Below are positions 51,682 through 61,137 of a stretch of DNA of 64,000 nucleotides, in pieces. The notes under the pieces are model-generated. The model saw only the letters and a program-made list of their open reading frames with translations, ran no database searches and had not been told where the DNA came from. A program made the position numbers and the translations under genes. The DNA comes from Muribaculaceae bacterium Isolate-037 (Harlan). GTDB lineage: Bacteria; Bacteroidota; Bacteroidia; Bacteroidales; Muribaculaceae. Location of the stretch: the NCBI GenBank assembly GCA_003762615.1, contig RIAZ01000027.1, positions 1 through 64,000 of the forward strand. The letters are read 5' to 3'. Each line of letters opens with the position of its first letter. The stretch's first letter is position 1.

Positions 51682-52983
51682 ATGATTGAAAAACTTCTCA
51701 AATGGCTCGACAACGCCACATGCAACTTTCTCGCAGTAGAGACAATTAAAGATGAGTTGGAGAATGCCGGTTTCACCGAGCTCCGTCAGGAAGACGCCTG
51801 GGATATCAAGCCGGGTTCGCGCTACTATGTCGTGAAGAACGACAGCGCAATCTTCCCGTTTATCACGGGCACGGGAGATCCCGAAGAGTCGGCATTCCGC
51901 ATCATAACTGCCCATTCCGACAGCCCTTGCTTTAAGATCAAGCCTAACGCGGAGATCTATGGCGAAGGGGGAGTGGTGAGCCTCAACGTGGAGAAATATG
52001 GAGGTGGTATACTCTATACATGGTTTGACCGTCCGCTCTCAATGTCGGGACGCGTGATGGTGGATTGCGGCGACCTGCTGAATCCGGAGACTATCGTGTT
52101 TGACCTCAAACGCCCTGTGGCGACTATCCCTCATCTCGCCATACACTTCAACCGTGGCGTCAACAATGGCAACCCTCTTTCCGTGCAGAAGGATATGAAG
52201 CCGGTGATGGGTTACTTCTCGCCGGAAGAGATTGCCGAGGCTAAGTCAAAGGGCGGGGTCGTGAAAAAAATCGTATCAGAATATCTCGGCATACTTCCTG
52301 AGGATATCTTGGAATATGAGATCAATCTATATCCATTGGAGCCGGCTGAGCTTTGCGGTATACGCTACGAGTATTTCCAGTCGGCACGTATTGACGATCT
52401 CTCGATGGCGTTTGCCGGGCTTGAGGCACTTCTGGCAACTGCCAACGAGCCGTGTGCAGACACGAGAATTCTTGCCGTATTCGATAACGAGGAGACCGGC
52501 TCCGGCACCAAGCAGGGGGCGATGGCTCCACTCATCCGCGACCTCATGGAGAGAATCTCTACAGGCATGGGTGCGTCGAGAGAGGGATTCTTCCGCAGCA
52601 TAGCACGCTCGTTTATGATTTCTGCCGACGATGCACATGCATGGCATCCTAATTATAATGAGAAATATGACCCGACCAACCATCCCGTTATCGGCGGCGG
52701 TCCGGTCATCAAGATAAATGCCAACTGCAAATACATGACCGACGCGCAGGGCTCGGCGGTATTCAAGAATCTTTGCCGTGAGGCGGGAGTGAACTATCAG
52801 ATGTTTGTCAACCACGGCGACGTGGAGGGCGGTTCCACACTCGGCAACAAACTGACCGTGCAGCTCGATATAAGAGGCGTCGACATGGGGGCTGCAATAT
52901 GGGCGATGCATTCTGCAAGAGAGACCGCGGGAGTGTCTGACCATCTTGACACGGTGAAGGTGTTCACTACTTTTTTCAGTTAA
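51682..52983 (+). CDS. apeB: M18-family aspartyl aminopeptidase
   Basis: The 433-residue cytoplasmic dinuclear zinc aminopeptidase removes N-terminal acidic residues. Conserved features are ITAHSDSPCFKIKPNAEIYG with the first zinc His, ARIDDLSMAFAGLEALLA with the bridging Asp, VFDNEETGSGTKQGA with the catalytic Glu pair, ADDAHAWHPNY and the C-terminal VNHGDVEGGSTLGN. Length is normal. It follows DUF5063 by 27 bp and closes the yicC run. No terminator hairpin is clear behind it. Confidence 0.93.
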   Translation: MIEKLLKWLDNATCNFLAVETIKDELENAGFTELRQEDAWDIKPGSRYYVVKNDSAIFPFITGTGDPEESAFRIITAHSDSPCFKIKPNAEIYGEGGVVSLNVEKYGGGILYTWFDRPLSMSGRVMVDCGDLLNPETIVFDLKRPVATIPHLAIHFNRGVNNGNPLSVQKDMKPVMGYFSPEEIAEAKSKGGVVKKIVSEYLGILPEDILEYEINLYPLEPAELCGIRYEYFQSARIDDLSMAFAGLEALLATANEPCADTRILAVFDNEETGSGTKQGAMAPLIRDLMERISTGMGASREGFFRSIARSFMISADDAHAWHPNYNEKYDPTNHPVIGGGPVIKINANCKYMTDAQGSAVFKNLCREAGVNYQMFVNHGDVEGGSTLGNKLTVQLDIRGVDMGAAIWAMHSARETAGVSDHLDTVKVFTTFFS

Positions 52984-53050
52984 AATTTCTAAATAACCAC
53001 CCACAAATATAGGATAAATCCACATTTTCTCCGTTCTTGGCATGGTCAGA

Positions 53051-53082
53051 TTTGCTGAGGCGGAGAAAATTTAATACCTTTG
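53051..53082 (+). promoter_or_regulatory. Promoter of tig
   Basis: TTTG (53051-53054) and TACCTTTG (53075-53082) are 20 bp apart, an exact Bacteroidetes promoter. It leaves a 130-nt leader before the trigger factor ATG. Confidence 0.85.
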
Positions 53083-53213
53083 CAGTCGGATTTGGCGGAA
53101 CGGCGGTCAAGCCGCCTTGAGGCAGTATATGCCGACGGGCGTTAAGCCTGCCCCGGATTTGCCGGAAATGCAATGGTAATAAACTAAAATAACTAAATCA
53201 AGATAAAGTTAAA
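53083..53213 (+). promoter_or_regulatory. Structured 5' leader of trigger factor mRNA
   Basis: The 130-nt leader is GC-rich and contains GGCGGTCAAGCCGCC at 53102-53116, a perfect 6-bp stem, and two CGGATTTG words at 53087 and 53154 bracketing GAGGCAG/CCTGCC complementary pairs. It contrasts with the AT-rich leaders elsewhere. It may be a regulatory RNA element; no known class is recognised. Confidence 0.4.
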
Positions 53214-54572
53214 ATGAACGTAAATTTCGAAAAGCTCGGAAATGTCAGCGGTGAAATCACTGTGACTCTCGAAGAGAAGGATTACGCAGACAAAGTAAAG
53301 AAGCAGCTTAAAGAGATCGGCAAGAAACATGCCGAGCCGGGTTTCCGTCCCGGACATGTGCCCGCAGGCCTTATCGCCAAGAAATATGGCACAGCCGTGA
53401 AATATGATGTCGTTAACAAAGAGGTGGCAGACGCCGTCTTCAATTATATAAAAGAGAATAACATTCAGGTGCTCGGTCAGCCTGTGCCTGAAAGCGACAA
53501 TAAATTCGACATTGCAAACGCCGATTTCACCTTCAAGTTTAAGGTGGGCATCGCTCCTGAGATCGACACTCATGTCAACAAGGATATGCACGTGCCTTAC
53601 TACACTATCGAAGTGAGCGAGGAGATGGTCAACGAGCAGATGGAGGGTCTCCGTCAGCGTTTCGGACGTCAGGTGCCCGGCGAGGAGACAGAACCCAACG
53701 CCGTGATCAAAGGCTCTCTCACCGAGCTTAACGAAGATGGTTCAGTGAAAGAGGAGGGTGTGTTTGTGGAGAACGGCATCCTTGCACCCATCCACTTCAA
53801 GAACGACGACCAGAAGAAGCTTTTCGAGGCTAAGCATCCCGGCGATAGCGTGGTGTTCAACCCTGCTGTAGCTTGCGACTCAAGCGAGGTGGAGCTTTCT
53901 TCAATGCTCAACATTGATAAGGAGGACGTGGAGAACCATAAGGGTGACTTCCGTTTCGATATCAAGGAGATCATCGTGCTCAAGCCGGCTGAGCTTGACC
54001 AGGAGTTCTTCGACAACGCTGTCGGCAAAGATAAGGCTCACAATGAGGAGGAGTTCCGCGCAGCTCTCAAAGAGCTTATCGCTCTCAACCTTGAGAATGA
54101 CTCAAACTACCGCTTCACAATCGACGCTAAGGATGTAGTGACAAAAGCAGTAGGCGAGCTTGAACTTCCCGTAGAGATTCTTAAGGACTTCCTCATCCGT
54201 CAGGGCGACGGTATCACTGCCGAGAATGTAGATGAGGAGTTTGTGAAGATGCGGCCGCAGCTTGAATGGGATCTTATCCGCGACAAAGTAGCCGCTCAGT
54301 GTGAGGTGAATGTTGAGGAGGAGGATGTCCTCAATGAGGCTCGTGGTGTGGTTGCCCGTCAGCTCGCACAGTTCGGTCCGAACGCACTCACCGACCAGAT
54401 CATCGACAAGTATGCTCAGGAAGTGCTGAAAGAGTCAAAGAACCGCGAGATGCTCTTCCAGAACGCACTGAACCGCAAGGTGTTTGAAGCTATCAAGGAG
54501 AACGTTTCCCTTGACAACAAGGAGGTTTCTGTAGAGGAATTCCAGAAACTCTTTGTTCCGGCTGAGGCATAA
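53214..54572 (+). CDS. tig: Trigger factor
   Basis: The ribosome-associated chaperone and peptidyl-prolyl isomerase meets nascent chains at the exit tunnel. The 452-residue protein has the ribosome-binding loop GFRPGHVPAGLIAKK near residue 43 (GFRxGxxP), a middle FKBP-like domain of about 155-250, and a helical C-terminal substrate-binding domain rich in Glu (ELPVEILKDFLIRQGDG). Sequence is highly conserved in Bacteroidales. It has its own promoter and a long leader, and a terminator behind it separates it from clpP, an arrangement often seen (tig-clpP-clpX). Confidence 0.95.
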   Translation: MNVNFEKLGNVSGEITVTLEEKDYADKVKKQLKEIGKKHAEPGFRPGHVPAGLIAKKYGTAVKYDVVNKEVADAVFNYIKENNIQVLGQPVPESDNKFDIANADFTFKFKVGIAPEIDTHVNKDMHVPYYTIEVSEEMVNEQMEGLRQRFGRQVPGEETEPNAVIKGSLTELNEDGSVKEEGVFVENGILAPIHFKNDDQKKLFEAKHPGDSVVFNPAVACDSSEVELSSMLNIDKEDVENHKGDFRFDIKEIIVLKPAELDQEFFDNAVGKDKAHNEEEFRAALKELIALNLENDSNYRFTIDAKDVVTKAVGELELPVEILKDFLIRQGDGITAENVDEEFVKMRPQLEWDLIRDKVAAQCEVNVEEEDVLNEARGVVARQLAQFGPNALTDQIIDKYAQEVLKESKNREMLFQNALNRKVFEAIKENVSLDNKEVSVEEFQKLFVPAEA

Positions 54573-54600
54573 TCCGGTGAATCCGGCAATATAATAGAAA

Positions 54601-54642
54601 AAGACCCGGAGTGAGTGCTTATCCGCACTCGCACCGGGTCTT
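54601..54642 (+). terminator. Hairpin terminator after tig
   Basis: AAGACCCGG and CCGGGTCTT form a 9-bp outer stem with an inner GTGAGTGC/GCACTCGC pairing. The following TTATG is only weakly T-rich, so termination may be partial. Confidence 0.6.
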
Positions 54643-54726
54643 ATGATTCACATGCAGATGAATTTGGCATGATATTTGCAGCATAGTTCCGCATATATCA
54701 TGCAATACATTAGAAATAAAAGCGAT

Positions 54727-55446
54727 ATGAACAACGACTTTAGAAAATTTGCTGTCAATCATCTTGGCATCAACTCAAATACTCTCGACGGGTATACCCG
54801 CCACATTGAAAAGCAAGGCGCCATTTTCACTTCTACGACTCCCTCTGCCGACTATATGAACCCGTATATCCTCGAAGAGCGTCAGCTCAACGTGACCCAG
54901 ATGGACGTGTTCTCACGTCTTATGATGGACCGTATCATTTTCCTCGGCACTCAGGTGAGCGACACTTCCGCCAATATCATACAGGCGCAGCTCCTTTATC
55001 TTGACTCAATCGATCCGGATAAGGATATTTCAATATATATCAACTCTCCCGGCGGGTCGGTATATGCCGGACTCGGAATATACGACACCATGCAGTATAT
55101 CTCCAGCGATGTCTCTACAATCTGCACAGGCATGGCAGCCTCTATGGCGGCTGTGTTGCTCGTGGCAGGAGAGAAGGGGAAACGCTATGCCCTCCCTCAT
55201 TCCCGCGTGATGATTCATCAGCCGATGGGCGGTATACAGGGACAGGCTTCCGACATAGAGATCACGGCACGCGAGATCCTCAAACTCAAAGAGGAGCTCT
55301 ACCGCATAATTTCCGACCATTCCGGTCAGCCGTTTGAGAAGGTGGAGGCAGACTCCGACCGCGACTACTGGATGATCGCTGCCGAGGCAAAGGAATATGG
55401 CATGATCGACAAGGTGCTTGTCAATCAGAAGAAGGATAAGAACTAA
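54727..55446 (+). CDS. clpP: ATP-dependent Clp protease proteolytic subunit
   Basis: The 239-residue serine protease forms the double-ring chamber used by ClpX. Catalytic Ser in ICTGMAASMAAVLL near 130, His in SRVMIHQPMGG near 155, Asp near 205 in the EADSDRDYWM region. The ATG at 54727 (MNNDFRKFAVNHLGI) fits family length; the ORF extends to 54676 without conserved sequence. The N-terminal 40 residues form the usual variable propeptide region. clpX starts 20 bp downstream. Confidence 0.95.
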   Translation: MNNDFRKFAVNHLGINSNTLDGYTRHIEKQGAIFTSTTPSADYMNPYILEERQLNVTQMDVFSRLMMDRIIFLGTQVSDTSANIIQAQLLYLDSIDPDKDISIYINSPGGSVYAGLGIYDTMQYISSDVSTICTGMAASMAAVLLVAGEKGKRYALPHSRVMIHQPMGGIQGQASDIEITAREILKLKEELYRIISDHSGQPFEKVEADSDRDYWMIAAEAKEYGMIDKVLVNQKKDKN

Positions 55447-55466
55447 TCATTGTTTGTTTTTTCAGA

Positions 55467-56726
55467 ATGGCAACTAAGCGAAACGGATTAGTATGTTCGA
55501 TGTGTGGCGCGACCGACAGCAGCGCGAATCCGGTGGTGAATATCCTCGACGGACTCAATCTCTGCACCGACTGCATCAAATACATAGATGATGCCCGCGA
55601 CATGCAATTGAAGACCCGCACTACGAAGAAGGATGCCGGGAAAGCTGACTCCAAGGATGCCTCTATCCCGAAGCCAATGGAGATAAAGGAATATCTCGAC
55701 CAATACATCATCGGTCAGGATGAGGCGAAGAGGTATCTTTCCGTGGCAGTCTACAATCATTACAAGCGCATCAACCAGACTGTCGGTGACGATGATGTCG
55801 ACATTGAGAAATCAAACATCATCCTTGTCGGACCGACCGGCACCGGCAAGACTTTGCTTGCGAAGACCATTGCACGCCTGCTTGACGTGCCGTTTGCAAT
55901 CGTCGATGCCACAGTGCTTACCGAGGCGGGTTATGTGGGTGAGGATATTGAGTCCCTGCTCACCCGTCTGCTCCAGAACTGCGACTATGACGTGGAGAGG
56001 GCTCAGAAGGGGATCGTGTTTATCGATGAGATTGATAAGATAGCCAGAAAGAGCGACAATCCGTCGATTACGCGCGATGTCAGTGGCGAGGGTGTGCAGC
56101 AGGGTCTGTTGAAGCTCCTTGAAGGCTCTACGGTGCTTGTGCCGCCCAACGGAGGCAGAAAGCATCCCGAACAGAAGATGATTGCCGTCGACACAAAGAA
56201 TATACTCTTCATCTGCGGCGGCGCATTCGACGGGATAGAGCGTAAGATCGCATCACGTCTCAATACCCACGTCGTGGGCTACGGACATGACGAGACCGGC
56301 AGGAAGCGTCAGCGTGAGAACCTGATGCGCTACGTGATGCCACAGGACCTGAAGTCGTTCGGTCTCATTCCTGAGATCATCGGGCGTCTGCCGGTGCTGA
56401 CGAGCCTTGAACCTCTCGACAAGGAGGCACTGCGCCGCATCCTCACCGAGCCGAAGAATGCCATCGTGCGTCAGTACAAGAAGATGTTCCTGCTCGATGG
56501 TGTCGAACTTGAGTTTACGGAAGAAGCTCTCGACCTGATAGTGTCGAAAGCCATAGAATATAAGCTCGGGGCACGCGGATTGCGGTCGATTGTGGAGACA
56601 ATAATGGTGGATGCCATGTTTGAGGTGCCCTCCATGCCCGTGAAGAAATTTACGGTAGACGCGAATTACGTTCAGGAAAAGCTTGAGAAGGCTCATTTCG
56701 AGAAGACGAAGATAGAGGAAAAATAA
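55467..56726 (+). CDS. clpX: ATP-dependent Clp protease ATP-binding subunit ClpX
   Basis: The 419-residue AAA+ unfoldase feeds substrates to ClpP. An N-terminal zinc domain has CSMCGAT near 12 and LCTDCIKYI near 37. Walker A is LVGPTGTGKTLLA near 121, Walker B IVFIDEIDKIA near 185, and the ClpP-binding IGF-type loop and sensor 2 GARGLRSIVE follow. Length is normal. It is co-transcribed with clpP. A hairpin lies behind the stop. Confidence 0.97.
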   Translation: MATKRNGLVCSMCGATDSSANPVVNILDGLNLCTDCIKYIDDARDMQLKTRTTKKDAGKADSKDASIPKPMEIKEYLDQYIIGQDEAKRYLSVAVYNHYKRINQTVGDDDVDIEKSNIILVGPTGTGKTLLAKTIARLLDVPFAIVDATVLTEAGYVGEDIESLLTRLLQNCDYDVERAQKGIVFIDEIDKIARKSDNPSITRDVSGEGVQQGLLKLLEGSTVLVPPNGGRKHPEQKMIAVDTKNILFICGGAFDGIERKIASRLNTHVVGYGHDETGRKRQRENLMRYVMPQDLKSFGLIPEIIGRLPVLTSLEPLDKEALRRILTEPKNAIVRQYKKMFLLDGVELEFTEEALDLIVSKAIEYKLGARGLRSIVETIMVDAMFEVPSMPVKKFTVDANYVQEKLEKAHFEKTKIEEK

Positions 56727-56754
56727 TTCTGATATACAGTTGTTTGCGAAATAT

Positions 56755-56785
56755 ACGGGGATATGGCAGCAAGCCATGTCCCCGT
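56755..56785 (+). terminator. Possible terminator after clpX
   Basis: ACGGGGATATGGC and GCCATGTCCCCGT form a 13-bp stem with one mismatch around AGCAA. The downstream AATTATG is not a good T-tract, so this may be an RNA-stabilising hairpin. Confidence 0.5.
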
Positions 56786-56897
56786 AATTATGCACGCAAT
56801 TATGTTTTAGGTTGAAAAATTTTTTGCATTGATATAAGATATTCAGGAAAAATTTTTTAACTTTGTATATCAAGAATATTTATCGAACCTCAAAAAC

Positions 56898-59078
56898 ATG
56901 GCAGACATCAAAGCGATTCACGAAGCCCTCAAATATAATTTCGGCTTCGACAACTTTAAAGGAAACCAGCTCGAAATCATCGGCAGCCTACTTGACGGAG
57001 AAGATGTGTTTGTGCTGATGCCCACGGGCGGTGGAAAATCGTTGTGCTATCAGCTTCCGGCACTAATGTCGGAGGGAACGGCTATAGTGATATCCCCCCT
57101 TATAGCTTTGATGAAGAATCAGGTGGATGCGATGCGCCACTATGGAGAGGATGACGGGATAGCTCATTTCCTCAATTCATCGCTCAACAAGGCTATGATT
57201 GACAAGGTGAAGTCAGACGTGCTTTCTGGGCGTACCAAATTGCTCTATGTGGCTCCCGAATCCTTCACAAAGGAGGAGAATATGGCGTTTATGAAATCGA
57301 TAAAGATTTCATTCTATGCCGTCGATGAGGCGCATTGCATATCTGAATGGGGGCATGATTTCCGTCCGGAATACAGGCGTATCCGGTCGATAGTGAATGA
57401 GGTGGGGAACCGCCCCCTGATTGCGCTGACGGCTACGGCTACTCCGAAGGTGCAGTATGACATACAGAAGAATCTCGGAATGCTTGACGCCAAGGTGTTC
57501 AAGTCGAGTTTCAATCGTGCCAACCTGTATTATGAAGTGCGCGCCAAGACTCAGAATGTTGACCGCGATATAATCCGCTTCATAAAGTCGAACGCCGGGA
57601 AATCAGGCATAATATATTGTCTGAGCCGCAAGAGAGTGGAGGAACTTGCCGAGACTCTGAGGCTTAATGATATCCCCGTCTTGCCATATCATGCAGGAAT
57701 GGATTCTGCCACCCGCTCCGAAAATCAGGATGCCTTCCTTCATGAGAAGGTAGACGTCATAGTGGCTACGATAGCATTCGGAATGGGAATAGATAAGCCT
57801 GACGTGAGGTTTGTGATTCATTACGACATACCTAAAAGTCTGGAAGGTTACTATCAGGAGACCGGACGCGCCGGAAGAGACGGTGGCGAGGGTGTCTGTC
57901 TGACTTTCTATACTAATAAAGATTTACAGAAACTTGACAAATTGATGCAAAGCAAGACGCCGGCGGAGCAGGAGATAGGACGTCATCTCCTTGCCGAGAC
58001 GGCAAGCTATGCCGAGTCATCGGTGTGTCGTAGAAAGATTTTGTTGCATTATTTTGGAGAGCAATATGAAGCAGATAACTGCGGCAATTGCGATAATTGT
58101 TTAAATCCTAAGACTCAAGTGGAAGCTAAAGAAGAACTTTGTGCCGTCATTGACACGGTGATTGCTCTGAAAGAGAAATTTAATTCGGATTACATCGTCA
58201 ATATCCTTATCGGACGACCCACTGACGAAGTGAGATCGCATGGTCATGATAATCTTGACGAATTTGGTTGCTTGTCGAATGCTGATGAAAAAATGTTGGC
58301 AACCATAATCCGGCAGGCTGTGATAGCCGGATATCTTGAAAAGGATATGGATAATCTTGATACGGTGAAGGTCACCTCAAAAGGAAAGAAGTATTTGAAG
58401 AAACCGGAATCTTTCAAAGTGGTGGAAGACAACGATTTCTCGGATATGGAGATGGAGCCTCAGATAAAGGGTGGTGCTGCATGCGTGACGGATCCGGCAT
58501 TATATTCGATGCTTAAGGATCTTCGTAAGAAAATGGCGAAGAAGCTGAATCTTCCCCCTTACGTGATTTTCCAGGAGCCGTCGCTTGAGGCAATGGCAAC
58601 CACCTATCCTATTACGCTTGAAGAGCTTGCAAACATCGCCGGAGTGGGTGCCGGAAAGGCAAAAAGATATGGTGAGGAGTTTGTGAAGCTGATAAAGCTC
58701 CATGTGGATGAGAATGAGATAGAGCGTCCGGAGGATATCCGGGTGAGATCTGTGGCAAACAAGAGCAAACTGAAGATCTCCATCATACATGGCATTGACA
58801 GGAAAATCGATCTTGAGGAATTGGCGGAAAGCAAGGGACTGGAGTTTGACGAGCTTATTGATGAACTTGAGGCTATTGTGGATGCCGGCACCAAGATCAA
58901 CATCGATTATTTCCTTAATGAAATCATGGATGAGGATCGCCTTCTTGATCTTATAGACTTCTTCAAGGAGGGACAGGAAGATGACATAGAGGCGGTTTTC
59001 CAGGAACTCGGTGATGAATACACTGAAGAGGAGATAAGACTGGTGAGAGTAAAATTCCTCTCTGAAATGGGTAACTGA
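56898..59078 (+). CDS. recQ: ATP-dependent DNA helicase RecQ
   Basis: The 726-residue 3'-5' helicase acts in recombination and repair. Motif 0 FGFDNFKGNQLEII, Walker A MPTGGGKSLCY near 45, DEAH box in YAVDEAHCISEWGHDFRPEY near 142, motif VI QETGRAGRDG, and a zinc site from CRRKILLHYFGE and CGNCDNC. A winged-helix domain follows at about 420-500, and an HRDC domain (PPYVIFQEPSLEAMA) near 555. The C-terminal 100 residues (ISIIHGIDRKIDLEELAESK) are the extra Bacteroidetes wHTH-like tail. It is preceded by a TAACTTTG box at 56858-56865. Confidence 0.96.
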   Translation: MADIKAIHEALKYNFGFDNFKGNQLEIIGSLLDGEDVFVLMPTGGGKSLCYQLPALMSEGTAIVISPLIALMKNQVDAMRHYGEDDGIAHFLNSSLNKAMIDKVKSDVLSGRTKLLYVAPESFTKEENMAFMKSIKISFYAVDEAHCISEWGHDFRPEYRRIRSIVNEVGNRPLIALTATATPKVQYDIQKNLGMLDAKVFKSSFNRANLYYEVRAKTQNVDRDIIRFIKSNAGKSGIIYCLSRKRVEELAETLRLNDIPVLPYHAGMDSATRSENQDAFLHEKVDVIVATIAFGMGIDKPDVRFVIHYDIPKSLEGYYQETGRAGRDGGEGVCLTFYTNKDLQKLDKLMQSKTPAEQEIGRHLLAETASYAESSVCRRKILLHYFGEQYEADNCGNCDNCLNPKTQVEAKEELCAVIDTVIALKEKFNSDYIVNILIGRPTDEVRSHGHDNLDEFGCLSNADEKMLATIIRQAVIAGYLEKDMDNLDTVKVTSKGKKYLKKPESFKVVEDNDFSDMEMEPQIKGGAACVTDPALYSMLKDLRKKMAKKLNLPPYVIFQEPSLEAMATTYPITLEELANIAGVGAGKAKRYGEEFVKLIKLHVDENEIERPEDIRVRSVANKSKLKISIIHGIDRKIDLEELAESKGLEFDELIDELEAIVDAGTKINIDYFLNEIMDEDRLLDLIDFFKEGQEDDIEAVFQELGDEYTEEEIRLVRVKFLSEMGN

Positions 59079-59233
59079 CGGAAAGGCTTCATCCGGCAAA
59101 AATATTGACATCGGAGATGCAGGATTATAATTTTATTATAATCTGTCCGTTAGAATATATGAGATTGTTTGGGCTTATCATTTAAAAATAGACCCGGACA
59201 ATCTCAAATAAAAGAAAACAAACGTCAGATATT

Positions 59234-61132
59234 ATGAGATTATTTTTTGTCGCGGGTTTTGCCGTGGCTTCTCTCTGTTCCATAGCCAAAGATCCGGTTG
59301 TGATGACCGTGGACGGGAAGGATGTCCTGAAATCGGAATTTGAATACCTTTACCATAAGAACAGTCGTCAGCAGCTTGAACCGCAGACGATCGACGATTA
59401 TGTGGAGATGTTTAAGCTCTATAAACGTAAGGTGGCGGATGCAAAGGCGTGTGGAATCGACACTACTGCGACATTTCGCGATGAGATGCGGCAATACCGT
59501 CGTGAGCTCGCCGCGCCTTATCTCGTGGATTCGACGTTTATCGATGCGCTTGTGCAGGAGGCTTTGCTACATAGTTCCGAGGAGGTGGAGACAAGCCATA
59601 TAATGCTTCTCAAAACCAAGGATGGCGTCAAGAACAGAAGAAACATACAGCTTCTTGACAGCATACGTGGAGCGATTGCCGGAGGCGCGGATTTCGGTGA
59701 TCTGGCAGTGAAGTATTCAGCCGATGGGTCGGCTAAGACCAACAGAGGAAATTTGGGCTATATCCCTTACGGCAGATATCCCTACATGTTTGAGACGGCG
59801 GCTTATAACCTTCCGGAAGGGGAGGTGTCGGAGATAGTTGAATCTCCCGTGGGCTACCATGTGCTGCTCGGTGGAAAGCATCGTCCGGCGAGAGGGAAAG
59901 TGAAGGTGGCGCATATCATGAAGATGGTGCCGCGGGATGCTACCGACGATGCGCGTTACAAATCAGAAATAGACAGTATATATGATGTGGTGACGGCAGA
60001 TCCTGACAAGTTCCAGACGTTGGCTTCAGAATTGTCTGACGACAAGGGTTCGGCACGTCAGGGGGGCATGTTGCCGGTGTTCGGACCCGGCGAGATGGTG
60101 CCTGAGTTTGAGGCGGTGTCCTATCAGTTGAAGCCCGGAGAGACGAGCCATCCCTTCAGAAGCATGTATGGCTGGCACATAGTCAAGAAATATGAGGATG
60201 TGGCGGGTCCGGATGCCGATGCTATAAGAAAAGATGTGCTGAAAGCAATATCCAACCCAAGGGACGACCGCTATACACTCATGAAGAGAAACCGGACGGA
60301 GCGTCTTGCAGCAAAGCATAATGCCTCATTGAATCTACCCTTTGTGGAGGAATTGAGTGAGACGGTCTATAAGGATGGGGGAGACGGACTCGCTGAAAGA
60401 TATTCGGGCGATTCCTTCTGGATAGCGGAAATCGACGGCAAGAGGATTCCTGCATCTGAGTTTATCGCAGGATTGAAGCTGTCGGATAATAATGCCGCAG
60501 GAGTGGATATCTCTGCCGCAGCCGACTCATTCTTCGCTGACGCTCTCGTCAACGCAGAGGAGGATTGGCTATATGAGAATGAGACGGACTACCGCAACCT
60601 GCTTAACGAATATCACGATGGGTCGCTTCTTTACGAGGTCAGTCTGAGAAAAGTGTGGGACAAGGCTTCGAAAGATACTGAAGGACTTGAAAGATATTTC
60701 AAGGAGCATCGCAACGATTATAAATGGGATGCCCCAAGAGCAAAGGGTTATCTTGTGCTGGCTTCATCTGATTCGGTGGCGGCACACCTGAAAAAACGAC
60801 TTGACGGACTGGCTCCGGATTCGGTTATCCCGGTAGTCAGGAAGGAATTTGCCGGATCTGCCAAGATAGAGCGTATGCTTGTCCCGAAGGGCGTCAACGC
60901 TACGGTAGACCATCTTATGTTTGGCGCACCGGAGGCAAAACCTCAGGATTCGCGTTATCCAATAAGTTTTGTCTATCAGTCACGATTGATTGACAGCCCG
61001 GAGGAGATGACGGATGTGAAGGGACAGGTCACTGCCGACTATCAGACTCAACTCGAGAATGAATGGATTGAGGAGCTGAAGAAAAAGTATCCTGTCAAAC
61101 TTAATAAGGGAGTACTTAAAAAAGTTAAATAA
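59234..61132 (+). CDS. Exported parvulin-type peptidyl-prolyl isomerase with two rotamase domains
   Basis: The 632-residue protein has a short signal peptide (MRLFFVAGFAVASLCSIA) and an N-terminal SurA-like helical part. Two parvulin domains follow: one around SHIMLLKTKDGVKNRR through GNLGYIPYGRYPYMFETAAY, the other around VAHIMKMVPRDATDDARYKS through GGMLPVFGPGEMVPEFEAVS. A helical C-terminal region ends in basic residues. It is likely a periplasmic chaperone for outer-membrane proteins. It is the first gene of a four-gene run with two more SurA-like genes and an OstA-like gene, the standard Bacteroidales order. Confidence 0.9.
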   Translation: MRLFFVAGFAVASLCSIAKDPVVMTVDGKDVLKSEFEYLYHKNSRQQLEPQTIDDYVEMFKLYKRKVADAKACGIDTTATFRDEMRQYRRELAAPYLVDSTFIDALVQEALLHSSEEVETSHIMLLKTKDGVKNRRNIQLLDSIRGAIAGGADFGDLAVKYSADGSAKTNRGNLGYIPYGRYPYMFETAAYNLPEGEVSEIVESPVGYHVLLGGKHRPARGKVKVAHIMKMVPRDATDDARYKSEIDSIYDVVTADPDKFQTLASELSDDKGSARQGGMLPVFGPGEMVPEFEAVSYQLKPGETSHPFRSMYGWHIVKKYEDVAGPDADAIRKDVLKAISNPRDDRYTLMKRNRTERLAAKHNASLNLPFVEELSETVYKDGGDGLAERYSGDSFWIAEIDGKRIPASEFIAGLKLSDNNAAGVDISAAADSFFADALVNAEEDWLYENETDYRNLLNEYHDGSLLYEVSLRKVWDKASKDTEGLERYFKEHRNDYKWDAPRAKGYLVLASSDSVAAHLKKRLDGLAPDSVIPVVRKEFAGSAKIERMLVPKGVNATVDHLMFGAPEAKPQDSRYPISFVYQSRLIDSPEEMTDVKGQVTADYQTQLENEWIEELKKKYPVKLNKGVLKKVK

Positions 61133-61137
61133 GTCTG

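Noticed and set aside
53083..53213. tRNA or tmRNA-like gene in the tig leader
   Set aside because: There is no cloverleaf with T-loop GTTCRA and no acceptor stem; only a GC-rich leader is supported.
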